From an uncultured Bacteroidales bacterium (GTDB taxonomy: Bacteria > Bacteroidota > Bacteroidia > Bacteroidales > UBA932): a stretch of 19,167 nucleotides of DNA. This document shows, piece by piece, positions 6,840 to 15,039 of the stretch. The translations under genes were made by a program, and so were the position numbers. The first letter of the stretch is position 1; every line of letters begins with the position of its first letter. Below the pieces are notes generated by a model, which worked only from the letters and a program-made list of their open reading frames with translations, was not told where the DNA came from and did no database searches. The stretch lies in contig CAMJHW010000012.1 of the NCBI GenBank assembly GCA_946405645.1, positions 1 to 19,167 of the forward strand, read 5' to 3'.

Positions 6840-8561
6840 TCACTTTTTTTTGAAGAAAAATGATTTCTGGGCTTTCTTGCGTTCGGGATCGCGTTCCACG
6901 AACACCGGTTTCATGGTTCTGGGATCGAGTCCCGTATAGAACATGACGGACGAAGTCGTCATGGGAGTGGGCATGAAATCCTGCACCTGGTCCATCCAGA
7001 TACCCTTCAGCGCGGGATTTCGGGAGAGGTTCTCCATATCCTTCCTCGTACATCCGGGATGCGACGAAATGAAGTAAGGTACTATGCCGGTCTTCAGTCC
7101 GGCCTTGGCTGTGATCTTGTCGAACTCCTGCCTCAGTCTGACGAAGAGTCGGAAGGACGGCTTGGCCATATAGTAGAGGACTTTGTCCTCGGTATGCTCC
7201 GGCGCCACCTTGAGACGCCCGGAGGTATGGCGCAGTATGAGTTCCTTCAAATAAGGATAGGAAGTCGAGTCCACGAATCCGTCCTCGTCGAGGAAAAGGT
7301 CGTAGCGTATGCCGCTCCCGATATAAGCATGCTTGATCCCCTTGATGGACAGCACCTTGTCATACAGTCCGAGCACACGTGCGTGCGAGCGGTCGAGATT
7401 GGGGCAAGGCTTGGGGAAAAGGCAGGACTTGCGCTTGCATTTCGCACATATCGACTTGTCCTTCCCGCCCATTCCGTACATGTTGGCGGTCGGCGCCCCG
7501 AGATCGGAGATGTTGCCGGTGAAACCCGGCAAGGACAGCAGGCCTTTGGCCTCCTTGCATATCGATTCCTCGGACCTGGACTGGATGAACTTGCCCTGAT
7601 GGGCGGCGATAGTGCAGAAGTTGCAGCCTCCGAAACACCCGCGGTGGGTGTTGATGGAGAACTTGATCATATCGTATGCGGGGATGCGCTTGTCCTTGTA
7701 CCTGGGATGCGGCAGTTTGGTGAAAGGCAGGTCCCAGAACGAGTCCATCTCCGCCTCGGTGGCCGGAGGATACGGAGGATTGATCTGTACATACCCGTCT
7801 CCGACCGGTTCGATGATGGTGTCGGGATGGAGCATGTTGGCGTGGGTCTCGATCAGGTGGAAGTTCTCGGCGAAGGCGCGCTTGTCGCGGCAGCATTCCT
7901 CGAAGGAATGCAGGACAAGCGCGTCCGGCTGCTTCCACTTCCCGGTCATCAGGAAAGCCAACTGAGGGATCTTCCTGATGTCGTGGAGATTGCGCCCGCT
8001 CTCGATGGCGCGGGTAAGCTCGAGCATGGGGCGCTCCCCCATTCCGTAGCATAGCCAGTCCGCGCGGCTGTCCACAAGGATGGACGGGAACAGCCTGTCC
8101 TTCCAGTAATCGTAATGCGTCACCCGCCGGAGCGAAGCCTCGATGCCGCCGATGACCACCGGCACGTCCGGGAAAAGATCCTTCAGGATGCGTGAATATA
8201 CGGTGACGGCATAGTCCGGACGCTGTCCGAACTTGCCGTCAGGTGTGTATGCATCGTCGTGACGGAGGCGCTTGCCTGCGGTGTAGTGATTCACCATCGA
8301 ATCCATCGCGCCGGAGTTCACTCCGAAATACAGGCGCGGCGCCCCTAGCTTCTTGAAATCGCGCAGGTCATCGCGCCAGTTGGGCTGGGGAACGACGGCC
8401 ACGCGGTAACCGAACTTCTGAAGATACCGCGCTATGCATGCTGAGCCGAAACTCGGATGGTCCACAAAGGCGTCACCCGTAAAGAGGATGACGTCGATGT
8501 AGTCCCATCCGAGCTTCTGCACCTCCTTGACGGAGGTCGGTATCATATAGTTGTCCGGCAT
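6840..8561 (-). CDS. YgiQ-family radical SAM protein
   Basis: A 573-residue radical SAM protein of the YgiQ (UPF0313) family. The N-terminal part has the family signature from MIPTSVKEVQKLGWDYIDVILFTGDAFVDHPSFG and VVPQPNW. The SAM/[4Fe-4S] motif CFGGCNFC places C309, C313 and C316 in a CX3CX2C arrangement. A second Cys group (C372, C375, C380, C386) could bind another metal or cluster. No reaction is established for the family. It is shorter than E. coli YgiQ but complete through the typical C-terminal MDQVQDFMPTPMT block. The ATG at 8561 lies 5 nt after the argS stop, so it is the third gene of the rpoD operon. The open frame runs on upstream through argS, but that part is antisense-frame noise. 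It ends in FFFKKK from an A8 run. Confidence 0.9.
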   Translation of the reverse strand: MPDNYMIPTSVKEVQKLGWDYIDVILFTGDAFVDHPSFGSACIARYLQKFGYRVAVVPQPNWRDDLRDFKKLGAPRLYFGVNSGAMDSMVNHYTAGKRLRHDDAYTPDGKFGQRPDYAVTVYSRILKDLFPDVPVVIGGIEASLRRVTHYDYWKDRLFPSILVDSRADWLCYGMGERPMLELTRAIESGRNLHDIRKIPQLAFLMTGKWKQPDALVLHSFEECCRDKRAFAENFHLIETHANMLHPDTIIEPVGDGYVQINPPYPPATEAEMDSFWDLPFTKLPHPRYKDKRIPAYDMIKFSINTHRGCFGGCNFCTIAAHQGKFIQSRSEESICKEAKGLLSLPGFTGNISDLGAPTANMYGMGGKDKSICAKCKRKSCLFPKPCPNLDRSHARVLGLYDKVLSIKGIKHAYIGSGIRYDLFLDEDGFVDSTSYPYLKELILRHTSGRLKVAPEHTEDKVLYYMAKPSFRLFVRLRQEFDKITAKAGLKTGIVPYFISSHPGCTRKDMENLSRNPALKGIWMDQVQDFMPTPMTTSSVMFYTGLDPRTMKPVFVERDPERKKAQKSFFFKKK

Positions 8562-8566
8562 AAGGA

Positions 8567-10357
8567 TTACATCCTTTCGGGCAGGCTGAAGCCGAGGATG
8601 TCGGTGGCCTTCCGAAGGACTGAGGCGAGCGTGGAGATGAGGACGAGCCTCATCTTCAGCAGGCCCGGATCCTCCTCGCGAAGGATGGGAGTATCGTGAT
8701 AATACTGGTTGAACTCCTTGGCCAGATCGTAGGCATAGTTCGCGATGAGTGCCGGAGAGAGGGCAGCAGCCGCCTCGGCGACTTTCTGAGGGTATCCGTT
8801 GAGTATCTTGACGAGGCGGATCTCCTTGGGACTGAGTTCCACTCCCTCGGGAATCTCCGCTACGGTATGCATCAGTCCGCGCTCTTCGGCCTTGCGGAGG
8901 ATGCTGCAGATACGGGCATGAGTGTACTGGATGAAAGGGCCGGTGTTGCCGTTGAAGTCGATGGACTCCTTGGGGTTGAAGAGCATCTTGCGCTTGGGAT
9001 CCACCTTGATGATGAAATACTTGAGCGCGCCGAGACCGATCATACGGTAGAGCTTCTCCTTCTCGTCGTCGGCAAGCCCCTCGAGCTTTCCGGACTCTTC
9101 CGAGGTTGCCTTCGCCTCCTCGTACATCTTCTCGATCAGGTCGTCGGCATCCACCACGGTGCCCTCGCGGGATTTCATCTTGCCTTCGGGCAGCTCTACC
9201 ATTCCATAGGACAGATGGTAGATGCGGTCGGCCCACTCGAAGCCGAGCTTGGCAAGAATGAGCTTCAAGACTGCGAAATGATAGTTCTGCTCGTCGCCTA
9301 CGACATAGACGTGCGAGTCGAGACTGTCCTCCGAGAAGCGGCGCTCGGCAGTGCCGAGGTCCTGCGTGATATAGACCGACGTCCCGTCGGAGCGCAGGAC
9401 GAGCTTGCGGTCGAGCCCGTCGGCCGTAAGGTCGCACCATACCGAACCGTCAGGATCGCGCACGAACGCGCCGTTGTCCAGCCCTTTCTGGACAAGTTCC
9501 TTGCCCAGAAGATATGTGTCATGCTCGTAATAAACCTTGTCGAAGGAGATGCCCAGGGCTTTGTAAGTCTGGTCGAAGCCTTCGAACACCCAGCCGTTCA
9601 TCATGGCCCAGAGATCACGTACTTCCCTGTCGCCCTCCTCCCATTTGACCAGCATCTCGTGCACGGCCTTCATGCAGGGGGCTTCCTTCTTGGCAGTCTC
9701 CTCGTCCATGCCGCCGGCAACCAACTCCTTCACCTCGCGGGTAAGGATGTTGTTGAACTCAACATAGCAGTCGCCGACGAGATGGTCGCCCTTCTTGCCG
9801 GTGCTCTCCGGAGTCGCCCCGGCGAAGGACTGCTGCCAAGCATACATCGACTTGCAGATGTGCACTCCGCGGTCGTTCACGAGGGTGGCCTTGATCACGT
9901 CGTTGCCGCTGGCCTTGAGCAGGCGGGAAACGGAATCTCCGAGGAGATTGTTGCGGATGTGGCCGAGATGGAGCGGCTTGTTGGTGTTGGGAGATGAGAA
10001 CTCCACCATGATCTTGCGCCCGGTAGCAGGCAGGATGCCGAAATCCGGATCCGATGCTATCGAGGAGAAAAGGGAGTTCCACCAGAACTGTGACAGGCTG
10101 ATGTTCAGGAAACCCTTGACAACGTTGAAAGCGCTGATCTCGGGGACATTGGCGCGGAACCATTCCCCAATCGCATTGCCAGTGGCGTCGGGAGACGAGT
10201 GGGAGATCCGCAGGAGCGGAAACACCACCAGGGTATAATCGCCTTCGAACTCCTTCCTGGTGACCTGGACCTGGACGGCCGAAACCTCTATGTCAGCATT
10301 GTACAGATCCTTGACGGCCGATACGGCCTTGCTTGCAATGAATGATTCGGGTGTCAT
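8567..10357 (-). CDS. argS: Arginyl-tRNA synthetase
   Basis: A 596-residue class I aminoacyl-tRNA synthetase that charges tRNA-Arg with arginine. Visible are the N-terminal Add1-type domain (residues 1-110), the HIGH-type motif HLGH at 130-133 preceded by VEFSSPNTNKP, the ArgRS-typical LRSDGTSVYITQDLGTA, the KMSK-equivalent KMKSREGTVVDADDL, and a C-terminal DALR anticodon-binding domain (FIQYTHARICSILRKAEE onward). Length and order match the family. The ATG overlaps the rpoD stop as TGATG, which argues for translational coupling to the housekeeping sigma factor. The next gene, the YgiQ-like protein, starts 5 nt after its stop. Confidence 0.97.
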   Translation of the reverse strand: MTPESFIASKAVSAVKDLYNADIEVSAVQVQVTRKEFEGDYTLVVFPLLRISHSSPDATGNAIGEWFRANVPEISAFNVVKGFLNISLSQFWWNSLFSSIASDPDFGILPATGRKIMVEFSSPNTNKPLHLGHIRNNLLGDSVSRLLKASGNDVIKATLVNDRGVHICKSMYAWQQSFAGATPESTGKKGDHLVGDCYVEFNNILTREVKELVAGGMDEETAKKEAPCMKAVHEMLVKWEEGDREVRDLWAMMNGWVFEGFDQTYKALGISFDKVYYEHDTYLLGKELVQKGLDNGAFVRDPDGSVWCDLTADGLDRKLVLRSDGTSVYITQDLGTAERRFSEDSLDSHVYVVGDEQNYHFAVLKLILAKLGFEWADRIYHLSYGMVELPEGKMKSREGTVVDADDLIEKMYEEAKATSEESGKLEGLADDEKEKLYRMIGLGALKYFIIKVDPKRKMLFNPKESIDFNGNTGPFIQYTHARICSILRKAEERGLMHTVAEIPEGVELSPKEIRLVKILNGYPQKVAEAAAALSPALIANYAYDLAKEFNQYYHDTPILREEDPGLLKMRLVLISTLASVLRKATDILGFSLPERM

Positions 10358-11217
10358 CAGCCGAGATAGGTTTTCAGGAGTTTGCTTGCACTGGGTTTCT
10401 TGAGCTTGCGGATGGCCTTCTCCTTGATCTGGCGCACACGCTCACGGGTGAGGTCGAGACGCTCACCGATCTCCTCGAGGGTCATCTCCTGGCATCCGAT
10501 GCCGAAGAAGCTCTTGATGATCTCACGCTCGCGCGGAGTCAGGATCTGAAGCGCGCGCTCGATCTCCGTGCTCAGCGACTCGCTCACGAGGCCGCGGTCG
10601 GCGGACGGGGAATCGTCGTTGGGAAGGACGTCGAGCAGACTGTTGTCCTCGCCCTCCACGAACGGAGCGTCCACGGAAACGTGGCGGCCGGAGACACGGA
10701 GGGTGTCGGCTATCTTGTCCTTGGGCACCTCGATCATCTCGGCGAGCTCCTCGTTCGAGGGCTGGCGCTCGTTCTCCTGCTCGAACTTGCCGAGGGCCTT
10801 GTTTATCTTGTTCAGGGAACCCACCTGGTTCAGCGGCAGACGCACGATACGCGACTGCTCGGCAAGGGCCTGAAGGATGGACTGACGGATCCACCACACT
10901 GCATAGGAAATGAACTTGAAACCCCTGGTCTCGTCGAACTTCTCGGCGGCCTTGATAAGGCCGAGGTTGCCTTCGTTGATGAGGTCGGGAAGGCTCAGGC
11001 CCTGGTTCTGGTACTGCTTGGCGACCGACACGACGAAACGGAGGTTGGCGCGGGTAAGTTTTTCAAGTGCGGCCTGGTCGCCCTGGCGGATGCGCTGGGC
11101 AAGTTCGACTTCCTCTTCCGGGGACACCAGTTCCTCGCGGCCTATCTCCTGGAGGTACTTGTCCAGGGATGCGCTCTCGCGGTTGGTGATGGACTTTGTG
11201 ATCTTTAACTGTCTCAT
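10357..11217 (-). CDS. rpoD: Primary sigma factor, Bacteroidetes type
   Basis: A 286-residue sigma-70 family protein that directs RNA polymerase to housekeeping promoters. It starts [20 protein letters not shown], then has region 1.2, region 2 ([47 protein letters not shown]), region 3 ([18 protein letters not shown]) and region 4 with the DNA-binding helix-turn-helix ([21 protein letters not shown], 244-264). Region 1.1 and the non-conserved insert of proteobacterial RpoD are missing, as is normal in Bacteroidetes. The first in-frame start is 16 codons upstream and lies inside a GC-rich hairpin; the internal ATG at 11217 gives the family N-terminus and is chosen. Its stop overlaps the argS start. 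I see no convincing TAnnTTTG box in the short gap upstream. Confidence 0.97.
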   Translation of the reverse strand: MRQLKITKSITNRESASLDKYLQEIGREELVSPEEEVELAQRIRQGDQAALEKLTRANLRFVVSVAKQYQNQGLSLPDLINEGNLGLIKAAEKFDETRGFKFISYAVWWIRQSILQALAEQSRIVRLPLNQVGSLNKINKALGKFEQENERQPSNEELAEMIEVPKDKIADTLRVSGRHVSVDAPFVEGEDNSLLDVLPNDDSPSADRGLVSESLSTEIERALQILTPREREIIKSFFGIGCQEMTLEEIGERLDLTRERVRQIKEKAIRKLKKPSASKLLKTYLG

Positions 11218-11230
11218 ATACGGTATAAAA

Positions 11231-11264
11231 TAATTGTCGCGTCCCCGTGGATGGGGACGCGACA
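11231..11264 (-). terminator. Hairpin between degP and rpoD
   Basis: A 12-bp perfect stem (11235-11246 with 11253-11264, GC-rich) and a 6-nt loop are followed on the minus strand by an AT-rich tract (ATTATTTTAT) rather than a clean T-run. It is best read as the degP transcription terminator. Because it ends about 18 nt before the rpoD ATG, it could also sit in a shared transcript and limit read-through into rpoD. Confidence 0.7.
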
Positions 11265-11287
11265 TATTCGCGGCTTCACCTGCGGGT

Positions 11288-12775
11288 CTATTCCTTACCG
11301 AAACCGAAGTAGGAAGCCCTGCCGGACGATGTTACGCCTTCGATATAGATGGCGCGCCTGGACTTCTTGGCGATCTCGATAACTTCTTCGGGTTTGCTCA
11401 CAGGCTGGTCGTTGACGTAAAGGATCACGAACCCTTCGGATGCGCCCGCATCCAGAAGCTTGCCGTCCCCAACGGACACGATCTCGACGCCGTTCTTCAG
11501 GCCGAGCCTGTCAAGGGTCTCCTGCGGAGCCTTGCGAAGCTTGGAGCCATAGAATGCGATGGATCCATCGTCGCTGACCGTTCCGGTCTCTTCAGTCGTT
11601 CCAAGGAAAGTGACCTCGAAGTCACGTTCGTTGCCATTGCGGTAAACTCTGAGGACTGCCTTGTCTCCGGGGCGGTAGCCGTTCACCTTTTCCTGTACGA
11701 AAGCCATGCTGTTGACCTTGGCACCGTCGATGGCGAGAAGCACGTCGCCCTTCTTCATGCCGGCCTTGTCAGCGGAGCTTCCTGCGGAAACCTCCTCAAT
11801 ATATACGCCGTCAAGAGAAGAAAGTTTCAATTCTTTTTGATCATCTTCCGTAAGCAGGCGATAGGTCACGCCAAGGCGCGCGCGCTTGACGGAGCCGAAG
11901 TCGATGAGGTCCTCGACGATCTTGCGCACGATGTTGGAAGGGACGGCGAAGGAATAACCGGAATAGGAGCCGGTCTGGGAGTAGATCATGGTATTTATAC
12001 CGACCAGCTCGCCGGCCTTGTTGACGAGCGCGCCGCCGGAGTTGCCGGGGTTGACGACGGCGTCAGTCTGGATGAAGGACTCGATCTTCATCTTGGGCTG
12101 GCCGCTCTGGCGTCCGTAAGGATCCTGGTCGGTGGCGCCGCCCATGGAACGTCCCTTGGCGCTGACGATGCCGGCGGTGATGGTGCTGCGGAGGTTGTAC
12201 GGGCTGCCGATGGCGAGCACCCACTCTCCGAGGCGGAGGTTGTCGGAGTCGGCGAACGGGATGGTGGGAAGACCCTCGGCGTCGATCTTGATGAGGGCGA
12301 CGTCGGTCGCCTCGTCGGTGCCGATGACCTTGGCCTCATAGGTCTTGTTGTTGTTGAGGACGACCTGGACCTCGGTGGCGCCGTTGACGACGTGGTTGTT
12401 GGTGACGATGTAACCGTCCGGGCGGATGATCACGCCGGAGCCGCTGCCCCTCTGCTCACGCTCCTGAGGCTGGAGCTGACGGCCGGAGCCACCTCCGGGA
12501 TAGCCGAAGAAGAACTCGAACGGGTCGAAGTATTGCTGCTGCTGGACAGTGGTCTTGATGGTCACAGCGACATAGACGACGGCATCGACCGCGGACTCCG
12601 CCGCATATGTGAAATCGGGATAGTCGGTCTGCTCGAGATTGACCGTACGGAAGGATGAGCCATCCGAAGAGACGGCCGCCGGTGCGATCTCCGGCGCGGT
12701 GCTCTTGACGATGGCATAGGCTGTCAGTCCACTGACAAGGATCGACGCCAGGATAGTCAATAAACCTTTTTTCAT
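11288..12775 (-). CDS. degP: DegP/HtrA-family periplasmic serine protease
   Basis: A 495-residue HtrA protease/chaperone that degrades or refolds damaged envelope proteins. The N-terminus [21 protein letters not shown] is a signal peptide or membrane anchor. The trypsin-like domain has the triad His128 (TNNHVV), Asp158 (TDVALIKID) and Ser246 (GNSGG). PDZ1 follows at about 295-390 ([22 protein letters not shown]). A shorter, more diverged PDZ2 region follows at about 400-490. The ATG at 12775 is supported by the promoter: the alternative ATG at 12799 falls inside the -7 box and so would not be transcribed. A Gln-rich, Gly-rich stretch (about 77-105) lies where the LA loop of DegP would be. Transcription is divergent from dnaN. 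Confidence 0.95.
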   Translation of the reverse strand: MKKGLLTILASILVSGLTAYAIVKSTAPEIAPAAVSSDGSSFRTVNLEQTDYPDFTYAAESAVDAVVYVAVTIKTTVQQQQYFDPFEFFFGYPGGGSGRQLQPQEREQRGSGSGVIIRPDGYIVTNNHVVNGATEVQVVLNNNKTYEAKVIGTDEATDVALIKIDAEGLPTIPFADSDNLRLGEWVLAIGSPYNLRSTITAGIVSAKGRSMGGATDQDPYGRQSGQPKMKIESFIQTDAVVNPGNSGGALVNKAGELVGINTMIYSQTGSYSGYSFAVPSNIVRKIVEDLIDFGSVKRARLGVTYRLLTEDDQKELKLSSLDGVYIEEVSAGSSADKAGMKKGDVLLAIDGAKVNSMAFVQEKVNGYRPGDKAVLRVYRNGNERDFEVTFLGTTEETGTVSDDGSIAFYGSKLRKAPQETLDRLGLKNGVEIVSVGDGKLLDAGASEGFVILYVNDQPVSKPEEVIEIAKKSRRAIYIEGVTSSGRASYFGFGKE

Positions 12776-12793
12776 AATGATTCTATTTTGTTT

Positions 12794-12824
12794 CAACATT
12801 ATCAACACGACCGGAACGGACAAA
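12794..12824 (-). promoter_or_regulatory. degP promoter
   Basis: On the minus strand a -33 TTTG (12821-12824), a 19-bp spacer and a -7 box TAATGTTG (12794-12801) match the Bacteroidetes consensus with one mismatch. Predicted start is near 12790, giving a leader of about 15 nt before the degP ATG at 12775. Confidence 0.6.
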
Positions 12825-12891
12825 ATGTCAGTTTCGTCCGTCCGGGGAGTAAAAACTCAAAATATATGCCAAAATATTTCCATTTAATTCT

Positions 12892-12899
12892 TACATTTG
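12892..12899 (+). promoter_or_regulatory. dnaN promoter -7 box
   Basis: TACATTTG matches TAnnTTTG and ends 24 bp before the dnaN ATG, giving a leader of about 20 nt. No TTTG -33 box is visible at the usual distance. The region upstream is A/T-rich. Confidence 0.6.
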
Positions 12900-12923
12900 T
12901 ACAATCGTAAAAAGTAAGAGAGT

Positions 12924-14042
12924 ATGGAATTCAAAGTATCTAGCCAAGAACTGCTCAAAGGCATATCGGACGTATCCAAAGCCATCCCTTCCAAGTCTGC
13001 GCTCGCCATCCTGGAGAACTTCCTCTTCGTCCTGAACGGGAATATCCTCGAGATCACGGCGTCTGACACCGAACTGACGCTGCGCACCGACGTAGAGGTG
13101 GATTCCACCGCCGAAGAGGGCAGCATGGCAGTTCCTGCCCGTCATATCATCGACCTTCTGAAGGCCCTTCCCGACCAGCCCATCAGCATCAAGACCGTCA
13201 GCGACAGCTCCTTCGAGTGCCGCTGGTCCAGCGGCAACTCCGTCCTCCCCTATTTCCCCGCCGAGGACTACCCCGAGATCAAGGGCGCCGGTGACGATGC
13301 ACAGACCGTCGTGTTCCCGGCCCAGACCCTCGTGGACGGCATCAACGGCACGGTGTACGCCACCGCCGACGACGAGATGCGCCCGGTGATGAACGGCATC
13401 TTCTTCGACATCGACGTGGACAGCACCACGCTTGTCGCTTCCGACTCTCACAAGCTCATCTGCTACACCACCGGTGACGTCAAGTCCCCCGGAAAGTACT
13501 CGTTCATACTCCACAAGAAGCCCGCTACTGTGCTCAAGTCTATCATCGGCAAGGACATCGACGAGGTGCAGGCCGTCTTCGACTCCACCACCGTCGTCTT
13601 CAAGTTCGGCGCCACCATGATGGTCTGCCGCCTCATCGTGGGCAAGTATCCCAAGTACCGCGACGTCATCCCTCAGAACAACGCCAACATCCTCAAGATC
13701 AACCGCACGCAGTTCCTCAACACCATCCGCCGCGTGGCCGTCTGCGCCAACAAAGCCTCCAACCACGTCAAGTTCGACCTCAAGCCGGACCAGCTCGAGA
13801 CCACCGCGCAGGACCTCGGTTTCGCCACCACCGCCTATGAGAAGATCAGCTGCGACTACAGCGGGGACAATCTCACCATCGGCTTCAAGTCGCCCTTTCT
13901 GGTCGACATCCTCTCCAACATGACCTGCGAGAACCTCGTCATGAAGTTCGCCGACCCGCGCAGGGCCGCACTCATCCTTCCCGCCGAAGAGGAAGCGGAG
14001 AACGAGAAGATCTGCGGTATCATCATGCCTGTGGCCATCTAA
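12924..14042 (+). CDS. dnaN: DNA polymerase III beta subunit (sliding clamp)
   Basis: A 372-residue beta clamp, which forms a dimeric ring on DNA and tethers polymerase III. It begins MEFKVSSQELLKGISDVSKAIPSKSALAILENFLF and shows the three-domain clamp pattern, including LTLRTDVEVDSTAEEGSMAVPARHIIDLLKALPD, MRPVMNGIFFDID, LVASDSHKL, and a C-terminal block ending CGIIMPVAI in place of the usual MPMR-type ending. Full length. It leads a tight plus-strand operon with the exonuclease (9-nt gap) and mnmA. I see no DnaA-box cluster beside it, so nothing here marks an origin. Confidence 0.96.
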   Translation: MEFKVSSQELLKGISDVSKAIPSKSALAILENFLFVLNGNILEITASDTELTLRTDVEVDSTAEEGSMAVPARHIIDLLKALPDQPISIKTVSDSSFECRWSSGNSVLPYFPAEDYPEIKGAGDDAQTVVFPAQTLVDGINGTVYATADDEMRPVMNGIFFDIDVDSTTLVASDSHKLICYTTGDVKSPGKYSFILHKKPATVLKSIIGKDIDEVQAVFDSTTVVFKFGATMMVCRLIVGKYPKYRDVIPQNNANILKINRTQFLNTIRRVAVCANKASNHVKFDLKPDQLETTAQDLGFATTAYEKISCDYSGDNLTIGFKSPFLVDILSNMTCENLVMKFADPRRAALILPAEEEAENEKICGIIMPVAI

Positions 14043-14051
14043 AAGATTATT

Positions 14052-15038
14052 ATGGATCTCAAACTCGACAGGCCGTTGCTCTTCTTCGACATCGAGAGCA
14101 CCGGCCTTAATATTGCGACGGACGGCATCATCGAACTCAGCTTCGTCAAGGTGCTTCCGGAAGGCGGCGACCCTCTGATCAAAACATGGAAGATTAAGCC
14201 CTGGGACTACCGCAACCACCGCGTCATCCCCATCAGCCCCAGCGCCTCGGAAGTGAACGGCGTGAAGGACGAGGATCTCGTTAACTGCCCCAAATTCATC
14301 GAAGTGCTGCCGGAAGTGGCCGACTGGCTCGCCGGGAGCGACCTCGCCGGCTTCAATTCCACCAAGTTCGACCTCCCGCTCCTGGCGGAGGAGATCGAAC
14401 GTGTCCGTGACTATTGCAAGACACGCATCAAGGATCCGAAGGCCCGCGAAAAGGCGCAGGAGATGCTCGACTGCATCGGCAGAATAGACCTCCACGACTG
14501 CAAGATGGTCGATGTCCAGAACATCTACCACCACATGGAGCCCCGCAACCTCAGGGCCGCCTACCGCTTCTACTGCGGAGGCAGGGACTTCGAGAACGCC
14601 CATACTGCAGAAGCTGATACTCTCGCCACTTACGAAGTGCTCAAGGCCCAGCTGGACCGTTACAAGGAACCGACCGAGTTCCAGCAGGAATCACTCAAGA
14701 ATGACGTGGATGCACTGGCCAGGATAGGCGCCCGCGCCCGCAGCGTGGACTTCGCGGGCCGCCTGTACCTGAACGACAACGGCGAGCCCACCATCAGCTT
14801 CGGCAAGCACAAGGGCAAGACCGCACGCGAGGTATGGGAGAGCGAGCCGTCATATTTCGCCTGGATCGAAAACGGAGAGTTTACGCTCGACACCAAGCGC
14901 CAGTTCGCCCTGCTCAAGGAGCAGTTCGCGTCGGAGCGCAAAGCCGATGCTGCCGCGAAGCGCAAGCCGCTCAGCGACAACGAAGTGGAAGATGCGGCCA
15001 AGCTCCTCTCCGAGAAATGGGCCGGAAAGCTTTTCTGA
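14052..15038 (+). CDS. DnaQ-like DEDDh 3'-5' exonuclease with ExoX-type C-terminal module
   Basis: A 328-residue exonuclease. The catalytic DEDDh set is visible: Asp13 and Glu15 (FFDIESTGLN), Asp107 (FNSTKFDLPLL), His184 and Asp189 (HTAEADTLAT). The C-terminal part (about 245-290) contains ISFGKHKGKTAREVWESEPSYFAWIENGEF, the small module found at the end of ExoX-like nucleases and in DUF3820 proteins. Standing right behind dnaN it is usually annotated as the epsilon proofreading subunit, but the extra C-terminal module makes a repair nuclease equally possible. I see no obvious clamp-binding motif. The mnmA ATG follows its TGA after one base. Confidence 0.88.
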   Translation: MDLKLDRPLLFFDIESTGLNIATDGIIELSFVKVLPEGGDPLIKTWKIKPWDYRNHRVIPISPSASEVNGVKDEDLVNCPKFIEVLPEVADWLAGSDLAGFNSTKFDLPLLAEEIERVRDYCKTRIKDPKAREKAQEMLDCIGRIDLHDCKMVDVQNIYHHMEPRNLRAAYRFYCGGRDFENAHTAEADTLATYEVLKAQLDRYKEPTEFQQESLKNDVDALARIGARARSVDFAGRLYLNDNGEPTISFGKHKGKTAREVWESEPSYFAWIENGEFTLDTKRQFALLKEQFASERKADAAAKRKPLSDNEVEDAAKLLSEKWAGKLF

Positions 15039-15039
15039 T

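Noticed and set aside
8562..9440. N-terminal extension of the YgiQ-like frame into argS
   Set aside because: The extension is Arg/Pro/Gly-rich out-of-frame argS sequence. The family start is the ATG at 8561.
8696..9997. 433-residue plus-strand open frame opposite argS
   Set aside because: Antisense to argS, biased composition, no family features.
11218..11265. Upstream start for rpoD adding 16 residues
   Set aside because: The extension is encoded by the terminator hairpin, and the family N-terminus is MRQLKITKS.
11234..12658. Plus-strand 474-residue open frame opposite degP
   Set aside because: It is antisense to a clear protease gene, has a low-complexity Val/Gly/Asp composition and no recognisable domain. 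It results from GC-rich third positions.
12891..14603. Minus-strand 570-residue open frame opposite dnaN and the exonuclease
   Set aside because: It spans two certain genes on the other strand and has skewed Val/Asp/Gly composition without motifs.
14947..15039. Longer mnmA start inside the exonuclease gene
   Set aside because: It would add 31 residues before the PP-loop that normally lies at the extreme N-terminus.
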